Of a stretch of DNA of 55,186 bases, positions 1-8,535 are shown one piece after another (position 1 is the stretch's first letter; the number at the start of each line of letters is the position of its first letter). The position numbers and the translations under genes are program-made. This DNA comes from Sphingomonas turrisvirgatae (lineage in GTDB: Bacteria; Pseudomonadota; Alphaproteobacteria; Sphingomonadales; Sphingomonadaceae). The DNA lies in the NCBI RefSeq assembly GCF_001721295.1, contig NZ_MDDS01000020.1, forward strand, positions 1 to 55,186, given 5' to 3'. Below the pieces are notes generated by a model that was not told where the DNA came from, made no database searches, and saw only the letters and a list, made by a program, of their open reading frames with translations.

Positions 1-217
1 TTACTAGCCGCAGTCCACTATCCTTATTCCACAGGTCTATCACTCTCCGAGAATACTCGCCTCGCCTCTTTATCAGTAGCATCTTAGTTGTTTAAGCTCA
101 ACGAATACACAGAGTTCTACAACTCTATATTCTTCGTCATTTTCTTTTTTGTATGATAGACCGCTCATATATCTCTGGTCGGTGTATAAGATCGGCAGCG
201 TCAGATGTGTATAAGAG
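1..217. other. Sequencing adapter and read-through artefact at contig end
   Basis: Positions 192-217 match 26 consecutive bases of the Illumina Nextera Read 1 / mosaic-end adapter (core GATGTGTATAAGAG). Read on the minus strand the order is genomic DNA, transposon end, about 11 bases in the place of the index, a noisy stretch matching roughly half of the P5 flow-cell primer in register (best at TCTATCAT), then an A-rich run (T-rich at 141-150 on the plus strand). That is what a short insert sequenced past its end gives. The rest (1-140) is AT-rich, unlike the remainder of the window, and has no coding signal. It should be trimmed. Confidence 0.93.
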
Positions 218-220
218 GCG

Positions 221-337
221 GCTGCCGCCCGAGCCGGTGATCGCGATGGGTGCGCCGTCGCCGGTTCATGGACGAACGGTGCCGGCTCACATGCTGGCGC
301 CGGCGCACCCATCGCGATCACAGGCTCGGGCGGCAGC
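221..337. repeat. Fold-back inverted repeat, probably a chimeric artefact
   Basis: Arms at 221-257 and 301-337 are reverse complements over 37 bases with one mismatch (236 against 322), around a 43-base centre. The arm lies inside coding sequence on the minus strand and abuts the adapter directly. A fold-back chimera formed during library preparation or read extension explains this better than a biological hairpin. Sequence to the left of about 258 should not be trusted as genome. Confidence 0.85.
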
Positions 338-762
338 AGATGCTCGGCCAGGTCGAACCGTCCGGGCTGCGATTCGTCGGGCATGTCGAAGCCCAGGTCA
401 CGGACCGCGCGCAGCGGCTCGCGTGGCGGCGCATCGGGATGTGCGTCAGCCCGCCTTACACTCGGCACGCGCTCGATGGCCGGCGTTCCTCGCCGGATGA
501 AGTCGGCCAGCGTGGAAAGGGCGAACCCCGCCAGCAGCGCGGTGCCGCATCCGGCACCCACCCCCAGGCACAGCCGCGCAGTAAAGCCGAGCGGCGGTTC
601 GGCCGCGGGGATGAACGCGGCGATCCCGCTGCCCAGTATCAGCGGCTCGAGCCATCCGCTCGGCAGCAGCGCCGCAACCAGTGCGGCGAGCGTGCCGAAC
701 ACGCCGGCGCCGATCAGCGCCGTATTCGGTGTTAGACGTTGGACAAGACTGTACGCGACCAT
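258..762 (-). CDS. Hypothetical membrane protein, 3' end lost at contig edge
   Basis: Only the N-terminal ~168 residues look genuine; after that the frame runs into the fold-back and adapter. The first ~90 residues hold about three hydrophobic stretches (around residues 14-34, 36-52 and 62-85, glycine/alanine rich). A charged, proline-rich cytoplasmic-type segment follows. The ATG at 762 lies 31 nt inside the end of the upstream glycosyltransferase gene, so the two are probably co-transcribed as part of the exopolysaccharide locus. I do not recognise the family. The apparent C-terminus in the raw frame includes SYTHLTLPI, the familiar translation of Nextera adapter, and is not real. Confidence 0.6.
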
Positions 763-1973
763 GTTCCGTTCCCGCCACGCGTTGCGATCAAATCGTGGTA
801 AACAGGTTCGTAGCGCGCAATGTTTGACGACCAGTTACGCTCGGTTTCGACAAATGCGCGCGCGCGTTCGCGCTGCGCCTCCCAAGCGTTGCGGTTCTCG
901 AACGTCCTTGCGACGGCGTTCGCCAGCGCCTGCGGATCGTCCGGCGCGAACAGCGTGCCGGTCTCGCCGTCGCGGATCAGTTCGCGGTGCCCGCCGACGT
1001 CCGACGCCGCGACCAGCCGCCGCTGCGCCATCGCCTCGACCGGTTTGAGCGGCGTGACCAAGTCGGTCAGCCGCATATGCTTGCGTGGATAAACCAACAG
1101 GTCGATCACCGAATAATAGCGTTCGACCACCTCGTGCGGCACGCGCCCGACGAAGTGGATCGCGCTGGCGGCTGGTGAGGCAGCGGCTTGCGCGCGAAGC
1201 TGCTCCTCCATCGGACCGCCCCCCACCATCACCAGCTGCGCCTTGGGCCGCAGCGCCAGCAGCGCGGGCATCGCGGCGATCAGGTCGTCCAGCCCTTCAT
1301 AATCGTAAAAGCTTCCGATGAACCCGATCGTGTCAGCTCCATCCAGGCCGAGTTGCGCCGCGATCTTTACGTCGCGTGGCGCTGGCTCGCCGAACAGATG
1401 CAGGTCGACGCCATTGGGCGAGATCATGATCTTTGCGCCATCGACCCCGCGCGCGATCAGGTCGCGTTTCAGCCCCTCGCAGATCACCGCCACCGCATCG
1501 GCCCGCTTGACTGCCCAGGTTTCCAGCGCGCGGGTCAGGCGATATTTCGCCGATCCCTCCCGTCCCGTGCCGTTGCCGACTGCGGCGTCCTCCCAAAAGG
1601 CGCGGATTTCGTAAAGGACCGGGATGTCGTGTTTTTTCGCGGCGCGCATCGCCGCGAGCGGGTCGATCACCGGCGAATGCGCATGAAGGATATCGGGGCG
1701 GAAACGCTGCACGACGGAATCGATCCGGCGCGCGAACGCGGCGATTTCGGCCGCCTCGCCGACCAGCGGCGGCAACCGGCGCATCTGCGGCGTGCGGTGA
1801 AAGTCGATGCCGTCGATCGTTTCGAACGGCGCGTCGCCGGTATGATAGCGTGGCCCGGTCACTCCCGCGACCGTCCACCCGCGCGCCATCTGCGCCTTCA
1901 GGATCGCGCGCGTGCGAAAGGTGTAGCCACTGTGCAGCGGCAGCGAATGGTCGAGAACGTGCAGGATGCGCAT
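732..1973 (-). CDS. GT4 glycosyltransferase, exosortase-A-associated type
   Basis: A 413-residue retaining GT-B glycosyltransferase of family GT4. The N-terminus (MRILHVLDHSLPLHSGYTFR) has the signature of the glycosyltransferase family that accompanies exosortase A (XrtA/PEP-CTERM) exopolysaccharide loci. The Rossmann donor-binding half carries FIGSFYDYEGLDDLI and a late GGHRELI-type nucleotide-sugar motif. It probably adds a sugar to the lipid-linked repeat unit at the inner face of the membrane. It is transcribed away from the ligase-type gene on the plus strand, and its 3' end overlaps the truncated membrane gene. The family assignment comes from recalled N-terminal similarity; donor sugar and acceptor are unknown. 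Confidence 0.82.
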   Translation of the reverse strand: MRILHVLDHSLPLHSGYTFRTRAILKAQMARGWTVAGVTGPRYHTGDAPFETIDGIDFHRTPQMRRLPPLVGEAAEIAAFARRIDSVVQRFRPDILHAHSPVIDPLAAMRAAKKHDIPVLYEIRAFWEDAAVGNGTGREGSAKYRLTRALETWAVKRADAVAVICEGLKRDLIARGVDGAKIMISPNGVDLHLFGEPAPRDVKIAAQLGLDGADTIGFIGSFYDYEGLDDLIAAMPALLALRPKAQLVMVGGGPMEEQLRAQAAASPAASAIHFVGRVPHEVVERYYSVIDLLVYPRKHMRLTDLVTPLKPVEAMAQRRLVAASDVGGHRELIRDGETGTLFAPDDPQALANAVARTFENRNAWEAQRERARAFVETERNWSSNIARYEPVYHDLIATRGGNGTWSRTVLSNV

Positions 1974-2036
1974 GACCTCTGTCGCCTAGCGCCAGAGCAC
2001 TTAACGCCCCGTCAACCGGGGTGCATTTAGGAAGGC

Positions 2037-2115
2037 GGTGCCGGCCCGTCCCCCACCCGGCCACCCATCAGGATAGACTGGTCGGGGTGGCCGGGTGGGG
2101 GAACGGGCCGGCACC
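2037..2115. repeat. Dispersed intergenic palindrome, copy 1
   Basis: Arms 2037-2066 and 2085-2115 pair over about 30 bp with a single extra A in the right arm, around an ~18-nt loop. The core reads CCCCCACCCGGCCACCC. A second copy lies at 8902-8982 with the same core and loop element (TCAGGATA). Here it sits between divergent genes, so it is not a simple terminator. It resembles a REP-type chromosomal palindrome. Confidence 0.85.
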
Positions 2116-2139
2116 GCAACCCCAACAGAGGCGCAGGCC

Positions 2140-2286
2140 GTGATCGACAATCTGGTTCTCGGCCTGACGCACGGCTTGCTGCTGCTCACCGCCTGGCGGC
2201 TGATCAACCGGCCCGATCTCGATGACGAGCACGCGCCCCGGGATGCGAAGGACGGAAAGCCGCGATGGGGCCGCAAGCGTGCGTGA
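2140..2286 (+). CDS. Small membrane protein upstream of O-ligase gene
   Basis: A 48-residue protein starting at GTG 2140, chosen because AGAGG at 2127-2131 sits 8 nt upstream. An upstream ATG at 2095 would place the N-terminus inside the palindrome and is less likely. Residues ~3-20 (LVLGLTHGLLLLTAWRLI) form one hydrophobic helix, followed by an acidic then basic tail ending GRKRA. Its stop (TGA 2284-2286) overlaps the GTG start of the next gene at 2279 by 8 nt, which suggests translational coupling and supports both starts. I know no named function. It may be an accessory subunit of the polysaccharide machinery, by context only. Confidence 0.6.
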   Translation: MIDNLVLGLTHGLLLLTAWRLINRPDLDDEHAPRDAKDGKPRWGRKRA

Positions 2287-3640
2287 CCTCGCCTTTATCG
2301 GTTTTCTCGCGGCGATCTTCGCGCTCGGCTTTCGCCGGCCGTTCATCTTCGTGCTGGCCTATGTCTATATCGACGTCGTCTCGCCGCAGCGGATGAGCTA
2401 TTTCCTGCTCAACGCCTTTCCCATCTCGGCCATGGCGGTTGGCTTGGCGGTGCTCAGCTGGGCGGCGATGGACGACAAGAAGGACGTGCGGTTCGCGCCG
2501 CGGCAGGGCCTGATGCTGGCCCTCCTCGCCTGGTGCTTCTTCACCACGATACGCGCCGACTTTCCGATCGACGCCGCGTTCAAATGGGATTGGGTCTGGA
2601 AGGCGCTGGCCTTCGCGATCTTCCTGCCGCTGACTCTGCGCACCAAATTGCGGATCGAGGCGCTGCTCCTGTTCATGCTGCTCGCGGTGGCGACGATCAT
2701 CATCGCGGGGGGTATGAAAACCGCGCTGGGTGGGGGTGGCTATGGCCAGCTCAAGCTCATCGTCGACAACAATAGCGGCCTGTTCGAAGGATCGATCATC
2801 TCGACCGTGGCGATCTGCATCATCCCGCTGATCCTGTGGTTCATGAAATTCGGCACGATCTTTCCGCCCGACTGGCGGGTGAAGCTGTTCGGCGCGGGGT
2901 TCATCCTGGGCTGTCTGCTGATGCCGATCGGGACGCAGGCGCGCACTGGCCTGGTCTGCGCCGGGTTGCTTGCGGTGCTGATGCTGCGCGACGTGAAACG
3001 ACGGCTGGTCTATGTCGGTACCGCCGTCGCGTTGGGCGTTCTGGCGATCCCCTTCCTGCCGGCAAGCTTTACCGCGCGAATGGGTACGATCGGCACCTAT
3101 CAGGCTGACGCGTCCGCCTCGACTCGGATCGAGGTCTGGAAATGGACTTGGCAGTACGTCAAGGATCACCCGCTCGGCGGCGGGTTCGAGGCCTATCGCC
3201 AGAACCAGATCAAGTACGACAAGATCGAAGTGGTCGGCGATGGCGCCAACCAGACCATTGTTCGTACACCCGAGATCGACAAGGCGCGCGCTTATCACTC
3301 CGCCTATTTCGAGATGCTGGGCGAACAGGGCTGGCCGGGCTTCATCCTCTGGGCGATGATCCACCTTGGCGGCATCTTCAGGATGGAGGTGCTGCGCCGG
3401 CGATATCGCAGGGCCGGGGATGAGCAGGCATGGATTGCGCCACTCGCCACCGCGCTACAGCATTCGCACATCGTGTATCTTTTCGGATCGACGTTCGTAG
3501 GCATCGCATTGAACCCCTTCTGCTACATGCTGGTCGGCGCGCAGATCGGGCTCGACACCTATCTCGGCCGAAAACGCGCGGAGGAGTCGCGCGTGCCGAT
3601 GGGCAAGCGGCGCGGTTCGACCGAGCCTGTCGCGGTATGA
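2279..3640 (+). CDS. O-antigen ligase/Wzy-like protein, exosortase-A-associated
   Basis: A polytopic inner-membrane protein of ~453 residues with about ten hydrophobic segments and a long periplasmic loop in the second half. The start is set at GTG 2279 (VRDLAF) because family members begin MRDL and because it overlaps the preceding small gene; the longer in-frame ATG at 2222 adds a charged, non-family leader. The sequence matches the putative O-glycosylation ligase family associated with exosortase A (early LRRP-like and YxDxVSPQR segments; Wzy/WaaL superfamily). It should polymerise or ligate undecaprenyl-linked polysaccharide on the periplasmic side. The exact reaction is not established for this family. 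Confidence 0.82.
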   Translation: MRDLAFIGFLAAIFALGFRRPFIFVLAYVYIDVVSPQRMSYFLLNAFPISAMAVGLAVLSWAAMDDKKDVRFAPRQGLMLALLAWCFFTTIRADFPIDAAFKWDWVWKALAFAIFLPLTLRTKLRIEALLLFMLLAVATIIIAGGMKTALGGGGYGQLKLIVDNNSGLFEGSIISTVAICIIPLILWFMKFGTIFPPDWRVKLFGAGFILGCLLMPIGTQARTGLVCAGLLAVLMLRDVKRRLVYVGTAVALGVLAIPFLPASFTARMGTIGTYQADASASTRIEVWKWTWQYVKDHPLGGGFEAYRQNQIKYDKIEVVGDGANQTIVRTPEIDKARAYHSAYFEMLGEQGWPGFILWAMIHLGGIFRMEVLRRRYRRAGDEQAWIAPLATALQHSHIVYLFGSTFVGIALNPFCYMLVGAQIGLDTYLGRKRAEESRVPMGKRRGSTEPVAV

Positions 3641-3657
3641 TCGGCTAGAGCGCACGC

Positions 3658-5400
3658 ATGGCTGGCCTTTTCCTTGTCCGCAACGACGACCCGGCATTTG
3701 CCGCGCAGGCGCTCGGCGCAGCGCGCAGTGCCTTTACGATGCAGGGCTTCGCCTCGCCGATCGAGGCGGCGCTCCCTGGCTGGACGCTGCTCGCCTACCC
3801 GCATGTGATCGGCGGGCCGCAGGGCTGGCTGGACGATGGCAAGGTTCAAGTCGCGGCGGCAGGAACGCTGGCCGTCGACGGCCGGCTCGGGCGCGAGGCG
3901 CTGGCCGCGCTGGCGGGCATGGACCCGCTGGCGCTCGACTGGACACGGATCGCCGGACAGTTCGTCGCGCTGGTACGGCGGGATGGCCGCACCTTCCTGT
4001 TCGGCGACTATTTCTCGGCATTCCAGCTGTTCGGCGACACCCAGGATCGGGTCTTCTCGACCTCCTTGCTCGCTGCCACACAAGCATTGCCGCGGCTCAG
4101 CTTCGATCCCCAGGGCGTTTATGAGCTGGCGTTCAACGTCATGCCGATCGGCGACGATACGGTCTTCAACGAACTGAAGACGCTCCCGCCCGACAGGGTG
4201 GTCGAACTGACCGCAACCGGCGCGGTTCGGCACGCAGTGCCCAAGCCGCTGCCCGGCAGCCCAAGCGACCTCCCGCTCGCGGAACGGATCAAACGGCATC
4301 GCGCACGGCTGTCGCATGTCGTGGGCGCGCATGTCCGCGCCTTTGACGGCAAGATCTTCTGCCCCCTGTCGGGCGGACTCGATTCGCGGCTGGTGCTCGC
4401 CGCGCTGCGGGAACAGGGCGTCTCCCCGCACATCTATGTCTATGGCAATCCGGGCGATCCGGATGTCGAGATCGCGCAGGCGATCGGCGCGGCGTGCGGC
4501 TTCGCGATCGATTGGGTCGACAAGGACGAGGGCGATGTCGCACCGGACGCCTTTGCCGAATTGGTCGAGTGCAACTTCCATCAGTTCGACGGGCTGCCCA
4601 CCTTCGGCAACATCTTCGACAATGGCGTGCACGGCGCGGCGCAGCTGGCGCGTCACGCCGGCGGGGCAATGGCGGTGTCGGGCGGCTGCGGCGAGATCTA
4701 CCGCAACTTTTTCTACCTGCCCGACCGCCGCTTCACGGCCGCCGACATCGCCAGCACTTTCTTCGCGCGCTTCGACCAGGCCGATGCGACCGCTGCGTTC
4801 GATCCAGCCGCGTTCATGGCGGCGCTAACCGCCAAGATCAGCACCGCGATCGAGCCGCCTGCCGCCGATGGTCCGCTCGACCGGTCCCGGGTCGAGCATA
4901 TCTACCCGCGCATCCGCTGCCGCGCGCTGTTCGGGCGAGAGATCAGCCTGGAAGGGCGGCTCAGCCCCTATCTCATGCCCTTCCTCGATCATCAGGTCGT
5001 GGCCGAAGCCATGACGCTGCCGCTCGCGCTCAAACATGCCGGGCGGTTCGAGGCGGCGTTGCTCAACGCGATCGATCCCGAACTCGCGCGCCAGCCTTCG
5101 GCCTATGGCCATGACTTCTCAGGGCCACCCAGCTTTCGCCACCGCTTCGGCGAATGGCAGAGCCGCATCCGCCCTGTCTGGTTGCGGCGGCGCAGCTATG
5201 CGCTGCGGCGAAGGCTGGGCGCGGTCGGCGACGAGCATGGCGGACTGCTGACTCCCGATTACATGAACCGTGTGATCGACCCCGACTTTCCGATCATGCG
5301 CCGCTTCTTTGCGGTCGATCACATCGTCGACCGCAGCCTGTGGCGGCGCGTCGCGAACCTCGAATATCTGGCGCAAAAGCTCGGTTCGAAGCTCGTCTAG
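3658..5400 (+). CDS. Asparagine-synthase-like protein without glutaminase Cys
   Basis: A 580-residue protein with an N-terminal class-II amidotransferase-like region (~1-190) and a C-terminal asparagine synthetase ATP-pyrophosphatase domain. The PP-loop SGGLDSR starts near residue 238. Active glutaminases need Cys2 after Met removal, but here the N-terminus is MAGLFLV, so ammonia release from glutamine should not occur. Homologous proteins are frequent in exosortase-A polysaccharide loci, where sugar carboxylates or surface components are thought to be amidated. It starts 17 nt after the ligase gene, in the same direction. Its stop shares the four bases CTAG (5397-5400) with the stop of convergent ruvB. 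Confidence 0.8.
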   Translation: MAGLFLVRNDDPAFAAQALGAARSAFTMQGFASPIEAALPGWTLLAYPHVIGGPQGWLDDGKVQVAAAGTLAVDGRLGREALAALAGMDPLALDWTRIAGQFVALVRRDGRTFLFGDYFSAFQLFGDTQDRVFSTSLLAATQALPRLSFDPQGVYELAFNVMPIGDDTVFNELKTLPPDRVVELTATGAVRHAVPKPLPGSPSDLPLAERIKRHRARLSHVVGAHVRAFDGKIFCPLSGGLDSRLVLAALREQGVSPHIYVYGNPGDPDVEIAQAIGAACGFAIDWVDKDEGDVAPDAFAELVECNFHQFDGLPTFGNIFDNGVHGAAQLARHAGGAMAVSGGCGEIYRNFFYLPDRRFTAADIASTFFARFDQADATAAFDPAAFMAALTAKISTAIEPPAADGPLDRSRVEHIYPRIRCRALFGREISLEGRLSPYLMPFLDHQVVAEAMTLPLALKHAGRFEAALLNAIDPELARQPSAYGHDFSGPPSFRHRFGEWQSRIRPVWLRRRSYALRRRLGAVGDEHGGLLTPDYMNRVIDPDFPIMRRFFAVDHIVDRSLWRRVANLEYLAQKLGSKLV

Positions 5401-6419
5401 CCCTCGAACAGGCTTTCCTGCGATCCCGCGGGCGGATTGAGCCCGAGATGCTTCCACCCCGCCGCGTTGAGGCAGCGGCCGCGCGCGGTACGAGCGATCA
5501 GGCCGAGCTGGATTAGATACGGCTCGATCACTTCCTCGATCGTGTCGCGCGGCTCGGACAGACCTGCGGCCAGCGTCTCCACGCCAACCGGGCCGCCACG
5601 GTAGATATCGGCGATCATCATGAGGTAGCGCCGGTCCATCGCGTCCAGGCCGAGCGCATCGACCTCAAGGCGGGTCAGCGCCGCGTCGGCTGCCTTGGCA
5701 TGCACCGTCGTCTCGCCCAGCACATTGGCGAAATCGCGCACCCGCCGCAGCAGGCGGCCTGCGATACGCGGCGTGCCCCGTGAACGGCGCGCGATCTCCT
5801 GCGCACCATCGGGCGCGATGTGCAGGTCGAGCAGGTTCGCGGCGCGCGTCACGACGCGAGTGAGTTCCTCGACCGTGTAGAATTGCAGCCGCACCGGAAT
5901 GCCGAAGCGGTCGCGCAGCGGCGTGGTCAACAGCCCCTGCCGCGTCGTCGCGCCGACCAGCGTGAAGCGCGGCAAGTCGATGCGCACGCTGCGCGCCGAC
6001 GGCCCCTCCCCGATCATCAGGTCCAGCGCGCGATCCTCCATCGCGGGATACAGCACTTCCTCGACCGCCGGATTGAGGCGGTGGATCTCGTCGATGAACA
6101 GGACGTCGCCGTCTTCCAGATTGGTCAGCAGCGCGGCAAGATCGCCCGACTTGACGATCACCGGGCCGGATGTGGCGCGAAACCCCACGCCCATTTCCTT
6201 CGCGATGATCTGCGCCAGCGTCGTCTTGCCAAGACCCGGCGGACCGAAGAACAGCACATGGTCGAGTGCATCGCCCCGCTGCCGCGCGGCATCGATGAAC
6301 ACGCGCAGATTGTCGCGCGCCGCTCGTTGTCCGACAAACTCGTCCAGCGACTTGGGGCGCAGCGCCGCATCCACGTCCTCGGGGCGCCGCGCTGCGGTAA
6401 GGATGCGCTCGTCGCTCAC
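5397..6419 (-). CDS. ruvB: Holliday junction branch migration ATPase RuvB
   Basis: A 340-residue AAA+ motor that drives branch migration of Holliday junctions together with RuvA. Visible features are Walker [10 protein letters not shown] near residue 60, Walker B FIDEIHRL, sensor I (GATTRQG) and the C-terminal winged helix. The GTG start at 6419 overlaps the ruvA stop by 4 nt, so translation is coupled. Length and motifs are normal for the family. It is the last gene of ruvC-ruvA-ruvB and ends tail-to-tail with the asparagine-synthase-like gene, leaving no room for a dedicated terminator. Confidence 0.97.
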   Translation of the reverse strand: MSDERILTAARRPEDVDAALRPKSLDEFVGQRAARDNLRVFIDAARQRGDALDHVLFFGPPGLGKTTLAQIIAKEMGVGFRATSGPVIVKSGDLAALLTNLEDGDVLFIDEIHRLNPAVEEVLYPAMEDRALDLMIGEGPSARSVRIDLPRFTLVGATTRQGLLTTPLRDRFGIPVRLQFYTVEELTRVVTRAANLLDLHIAPDGAQEIARRSRGTPRIAGRLLRRVRDFANVLGETTVHAKAADAALTRLEVDALGLDAMDRRYLMMIADIYRGGPVGVETLAAGLSEPRDTIEEVIEPYLIQLGLIARTARGRCLNAAGWKHLGLNPPAGSQESLFEG

Positions 6420-7009
6420 TTCGCCGCCTTTCGCAGCGCCAGCCGGACGAGCGCGTCAAGCGTCGCGCCTGCCCCCAACTCGTCGTTGGCCGCATTCACC
6501 GCCGCGCTCGCCTCGGCCGGCTTGAAGCCCAGGTTGAGCAGCGCCGAAACCGCATCGTTCGCCGCGCCGGCAGCCGGCATCGGCACAGCCCCGCCGCCCA
6601 GCGCCACGCCGCCGGCCTTGTCCTTCAGTTCGTTGACGATGCGCTGCGCCAGCTTCGGCCCCACGCCGTTCGCGCGCGCGATCATCGCGGCGTCGCCCTT
6701 GGCAACGGCCGTCTGTACTTCGGCGGGCGAAAGGATCGACAGGATCGCCAGTGCGACCTTGGCCCCCACCCCCTGCACCCCGGTCAGCAGGCGGAACCAG
6801 TCCCGCTCGTCGGCCGAGGCAAAGCCCATCAGCCGCATCGAATCTTCGCTGACCAGCATTTCGGTGTGGATCGTGACGAACTCGCCCGGCGCGCCCAATG
6901 CCGCCAGCGTCTTGGCCGACACGCCGACCAGATAGCCGACGCCGTTCACGTCGATCACCGCATGGTCGATGCCAGTCGCGGCAAGATGGCCGTTCAGATG
7001 CGCAATCAT
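6416..7009 (-). CDS. ruvA: Holliday junction binding protein RuvA
   Basis: About 197 residues. It binds four-way junctions as a tetramer and loads RuvB. The start is ATG 7009 (MIAHLNGHL), the canonical RuvA N-terminus; the frame stays open upstream but that portion is unlike RuvA. The helix-hairpin-helix segments lie in the middle ([13 protein letters not shown] and [13 protein letters not shown]), and the C-terminal RuvB-binding domain ([13 protein letters not shown]) is intact. It lies 46 nt after ruvC and overlaps ruvB by 4 nt. Confidence 0.97.
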   Translation of the reverse strand: MIAHLNGHLAATGIDHAVIDVNGVGYLVGVSAKTLAALGAPGEFVTIHTEMLVSEDSMRLMGFASADERDWFRLLTGVQGVGAKVALAILSILSPAEVQTAVAKGDAAMIARANGVGPKLAQRIVNELKDKAGGVALGGGAVPMPAAGAANDAVSALLNLGFKPAEASAAVNAANDELGAGATLDALVRLALRKAAK

Positions 7010-7055
7010 CGGCGGTACATAAGCGGAACGGTCGGCTGGAGGAAAGCGAAAACGG

Positions 7056-7553
7056 CTAACGCTGCCGGCGCGCCAGCGATCGTGCGCTCGCCAGATGATG
7101 CGCGTGCGTGATCGCGACGGCCAGCGCATCGGCTGCGTCCGGCCCACTCAGTTTCACGCCCGGCAACAGGACGCCGACCATCGCCTGGATCTGCCGTTTT
7201 TCGGCCCCGCCGGTGCCGACAACCGCCTTCTTGACCGTGCTCGGGTGATACTCGCCGATGACCAGTCCTGCGGTGGCGGCGGCGAGCAGCACGACGCCGC
7301 GCGCCTGCCCCAGCTTCAGCGTCGATTGCGCGTTGCTGTTGCCCAGCACTTCCTCGGCCGCCGCCGTGTCGGGCCGTTCGGCCCGGATCACTTCGCCCAG
7401 CGCTTCATACAGGTTCGAGAGGCGGCGCGGCAGCGGCATCGCCGGTTCGGTCTTGATCTGCCCGTTGGCAAGGTGACGCAGCCGGTTGCCCTCGGCCGCG
7501 ATGATCCCCCAGCCGGTGGTGCCCAACCCGGGGTCGAGGCCTAGGATGATCAA
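7056..7553 (-). CDS. ruvC: Holliday junction resolvase RuvC, TTG start
   Basis: A 165-residue endonuclease with an RNase-H-like fold that cuts junctions delivered by RuvAB. The N-terminus [16 protein letters not shown] carries the first catalytic Asp (residue 7). The acidic residues in AAEEVLG and the late [14 protein letters not shown] motif complete the active site. The start is TTG at 7553, as no ATG or GTG fits. Its ribosome-binding sequence (GAGAGGGAAG, minus strand) is part of the repeat element at 7556-7681, so the repeat supplies the translation signal. It heads the ruvCAB operon. Confidence 0.95.
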   Translation of the reverse strand: MIILGLDPGLGTTGWGIIAAEGNRLRHLANGQIKTEPAMPLPRRLSNLYEALGEVIRAERPDTAAAEEVLGNSNAQSTLKLGQARGVVLLAAATAGLVIGEYHPSTVKKAVVGTGGAEKRQIQAMVGVLLPGVKLSGPDAADALAVAITHAHHLASARSLARRQR

Positions 7554-7555
7554 CT

Positions 7556-7681
7556 TCCCTCTCCCATCGGGAGAGGGAGGGAGCCGCGAAGCGGCGGAAG
7601 GGTGAGGGCGAAGCGCGGATCGCCCTCACCCTTCCCACTCGCTGCGCGAGCAGGCCCCTCCCCTCTCCCAATGGGAGAGGG
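7556..7681. repeat. Composite intergenic repeat, two head-to-head copies
   Basis: It contains three nested hairpins: TCCCTCTCCC/GGGAGAGGGA at 7556-7578, a perfect 15-bp pair at 7596-7610 and 7621-7635 (GGAAGGGTGAGGGCG), and CCCTCTCCC/GGGAGAGGG at 7661-7681. Related single copies occur at 25386-25408 and 33030-33083. It fills the yebC-ruvC gap and may both weaken read-through and supply the ruvC Shine-Dalgarno sequence. Confidence 0.85.
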
Positions 7682-7689
7682 TACTGAGT

Positions 7690-8433
7690 TCAACCCAGCT
7701 TCTCCATGACCGCATCGGACACTTCGTAATTGCCCCACACGGTCTGCACGTCATCATCGTCGTCCAGTGCGTCGATCAGCTTGAACAGCGTCGCGGCATC
7801 GTCCTCGCTCACCTCGACCATCGTCTGCGGCTTCCAGGCGAGCTTTGCGCCCTCTGCCTCGCCCAGCACGGGCTCCAGCGCCTTGGCGACTTCATGCAGG
7901 TCGGCGGCAGCGGTCCAGATCTCGTGCCCGTCCTCGCTCGACGTCACGTCCTCGGCGCCCGCTTCCAGCGCCGCCTCGAACACCTTGTCGGCATCGCCCG
8001 CGCTGGCGGGATAGTTGATCAGGCCAACCCGGTCGAAGCCATGGCTGACCGATCCGCTCGCGCCCAGGTTGCCGCCATTCTTGCTGACGGCAGTGCGCAC
8101 GTTGGTGGCGGTGCGGTTGCGATTGTCGGACAGCGCCTCGATGATCAGGCTGACGCCGCCGGGGCCGAAGCCTTCGTAGCGGATTTCCTCGTAATTCTCC
8201 GCATCGCCCTTGCTCGCCTTGTCGATCGCGCGGGCGATATTATCCTTGGGCATCGACTGCGCCTTGGCGGCATTGACCGCGGCGCGCAGACGCGGGTTCA
8301 TGTCGGGATCGGGGCTGCCCATCTTGGCCGCGACGGTGATTTCGCGGCTGAGCTTTGAGAACATGCCCGAGCGCTTCTTATCCTGCGCGCCCTTGCGGTG
8401 CATGATGTTCTTGAATTTGGAATGGCCTGCCAT
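7690..8433 (-). CDS. yebC: YebC/TACO1 family protein
   Basis: A 247-residue cytoplasmic protein beginning [20 protein letters not shown], the hallmark of the YebC/PmpR family, and full length for it. Family members have been described both as DNA-binding regulators and, more recently, as ribosome-associated factors helping translation of difficult (polyproline) stretches; the sequence does not decide which applies. It lies upstream of ruvCAB on the same strand, a neighbourhood common in bacteria, but is separated from ruvC by the composite repeat. Confidence 0.95.
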   Translation of the reverse strand: MAGHSKFKNIMHRKGAQDKKRSGMFSKLSREITVAAKMGSPDPDMNPRLRAAVNAAKAQSMPKDNIARAIDKASKGDAENYEEIRYEGFGPGGVSLIIEALSDNRNRTATNVRTAVSKNGGNLGASGSVSHGFDRVGLINYPASAGDADKVFEAALEAGAEDVTSSEDGHEIWTAAADLHEVAKALEPVLGEAEGAKLAWKPQTMVEVSEDDAATLFKLIDALDDDDDVQTVWGNYEVSDAVMEKLG

Positions 8434-8500
8434 CGGTCTTCTCTGTCGAGTTGCGTGGCGGCGTCTCTAGGCGAGTGAGGGCTTTTCGCGCAAGCCGTCA

Positions 8501-8517
8501 CCCCGGCGTTGCCGGGG
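8501..8517. terminator. GC hairpin downstream of gapR
   Basis: A perfect 7-bp stem CCCCGGC/GCCGGGG with loop GTT, 18 bases past the gapR stop. There is no clear T-run on the minus strand. It may be a terminator or simply a short dispersed hairpin (the flanking CGTCACCCC...GGGGCGACC is a form common in sphingomonad spacers, from memory). Confidence 0.4.
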
Positions 8518-8535
8518 CGACCGGGCCGCGCAGTC

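Noticed and set aside
73..257. C-terminal coding part of the leftmost minus-strand frame
   Set aside because: It is translated adapter, read-through noise and fold-back, not genomic sequence.
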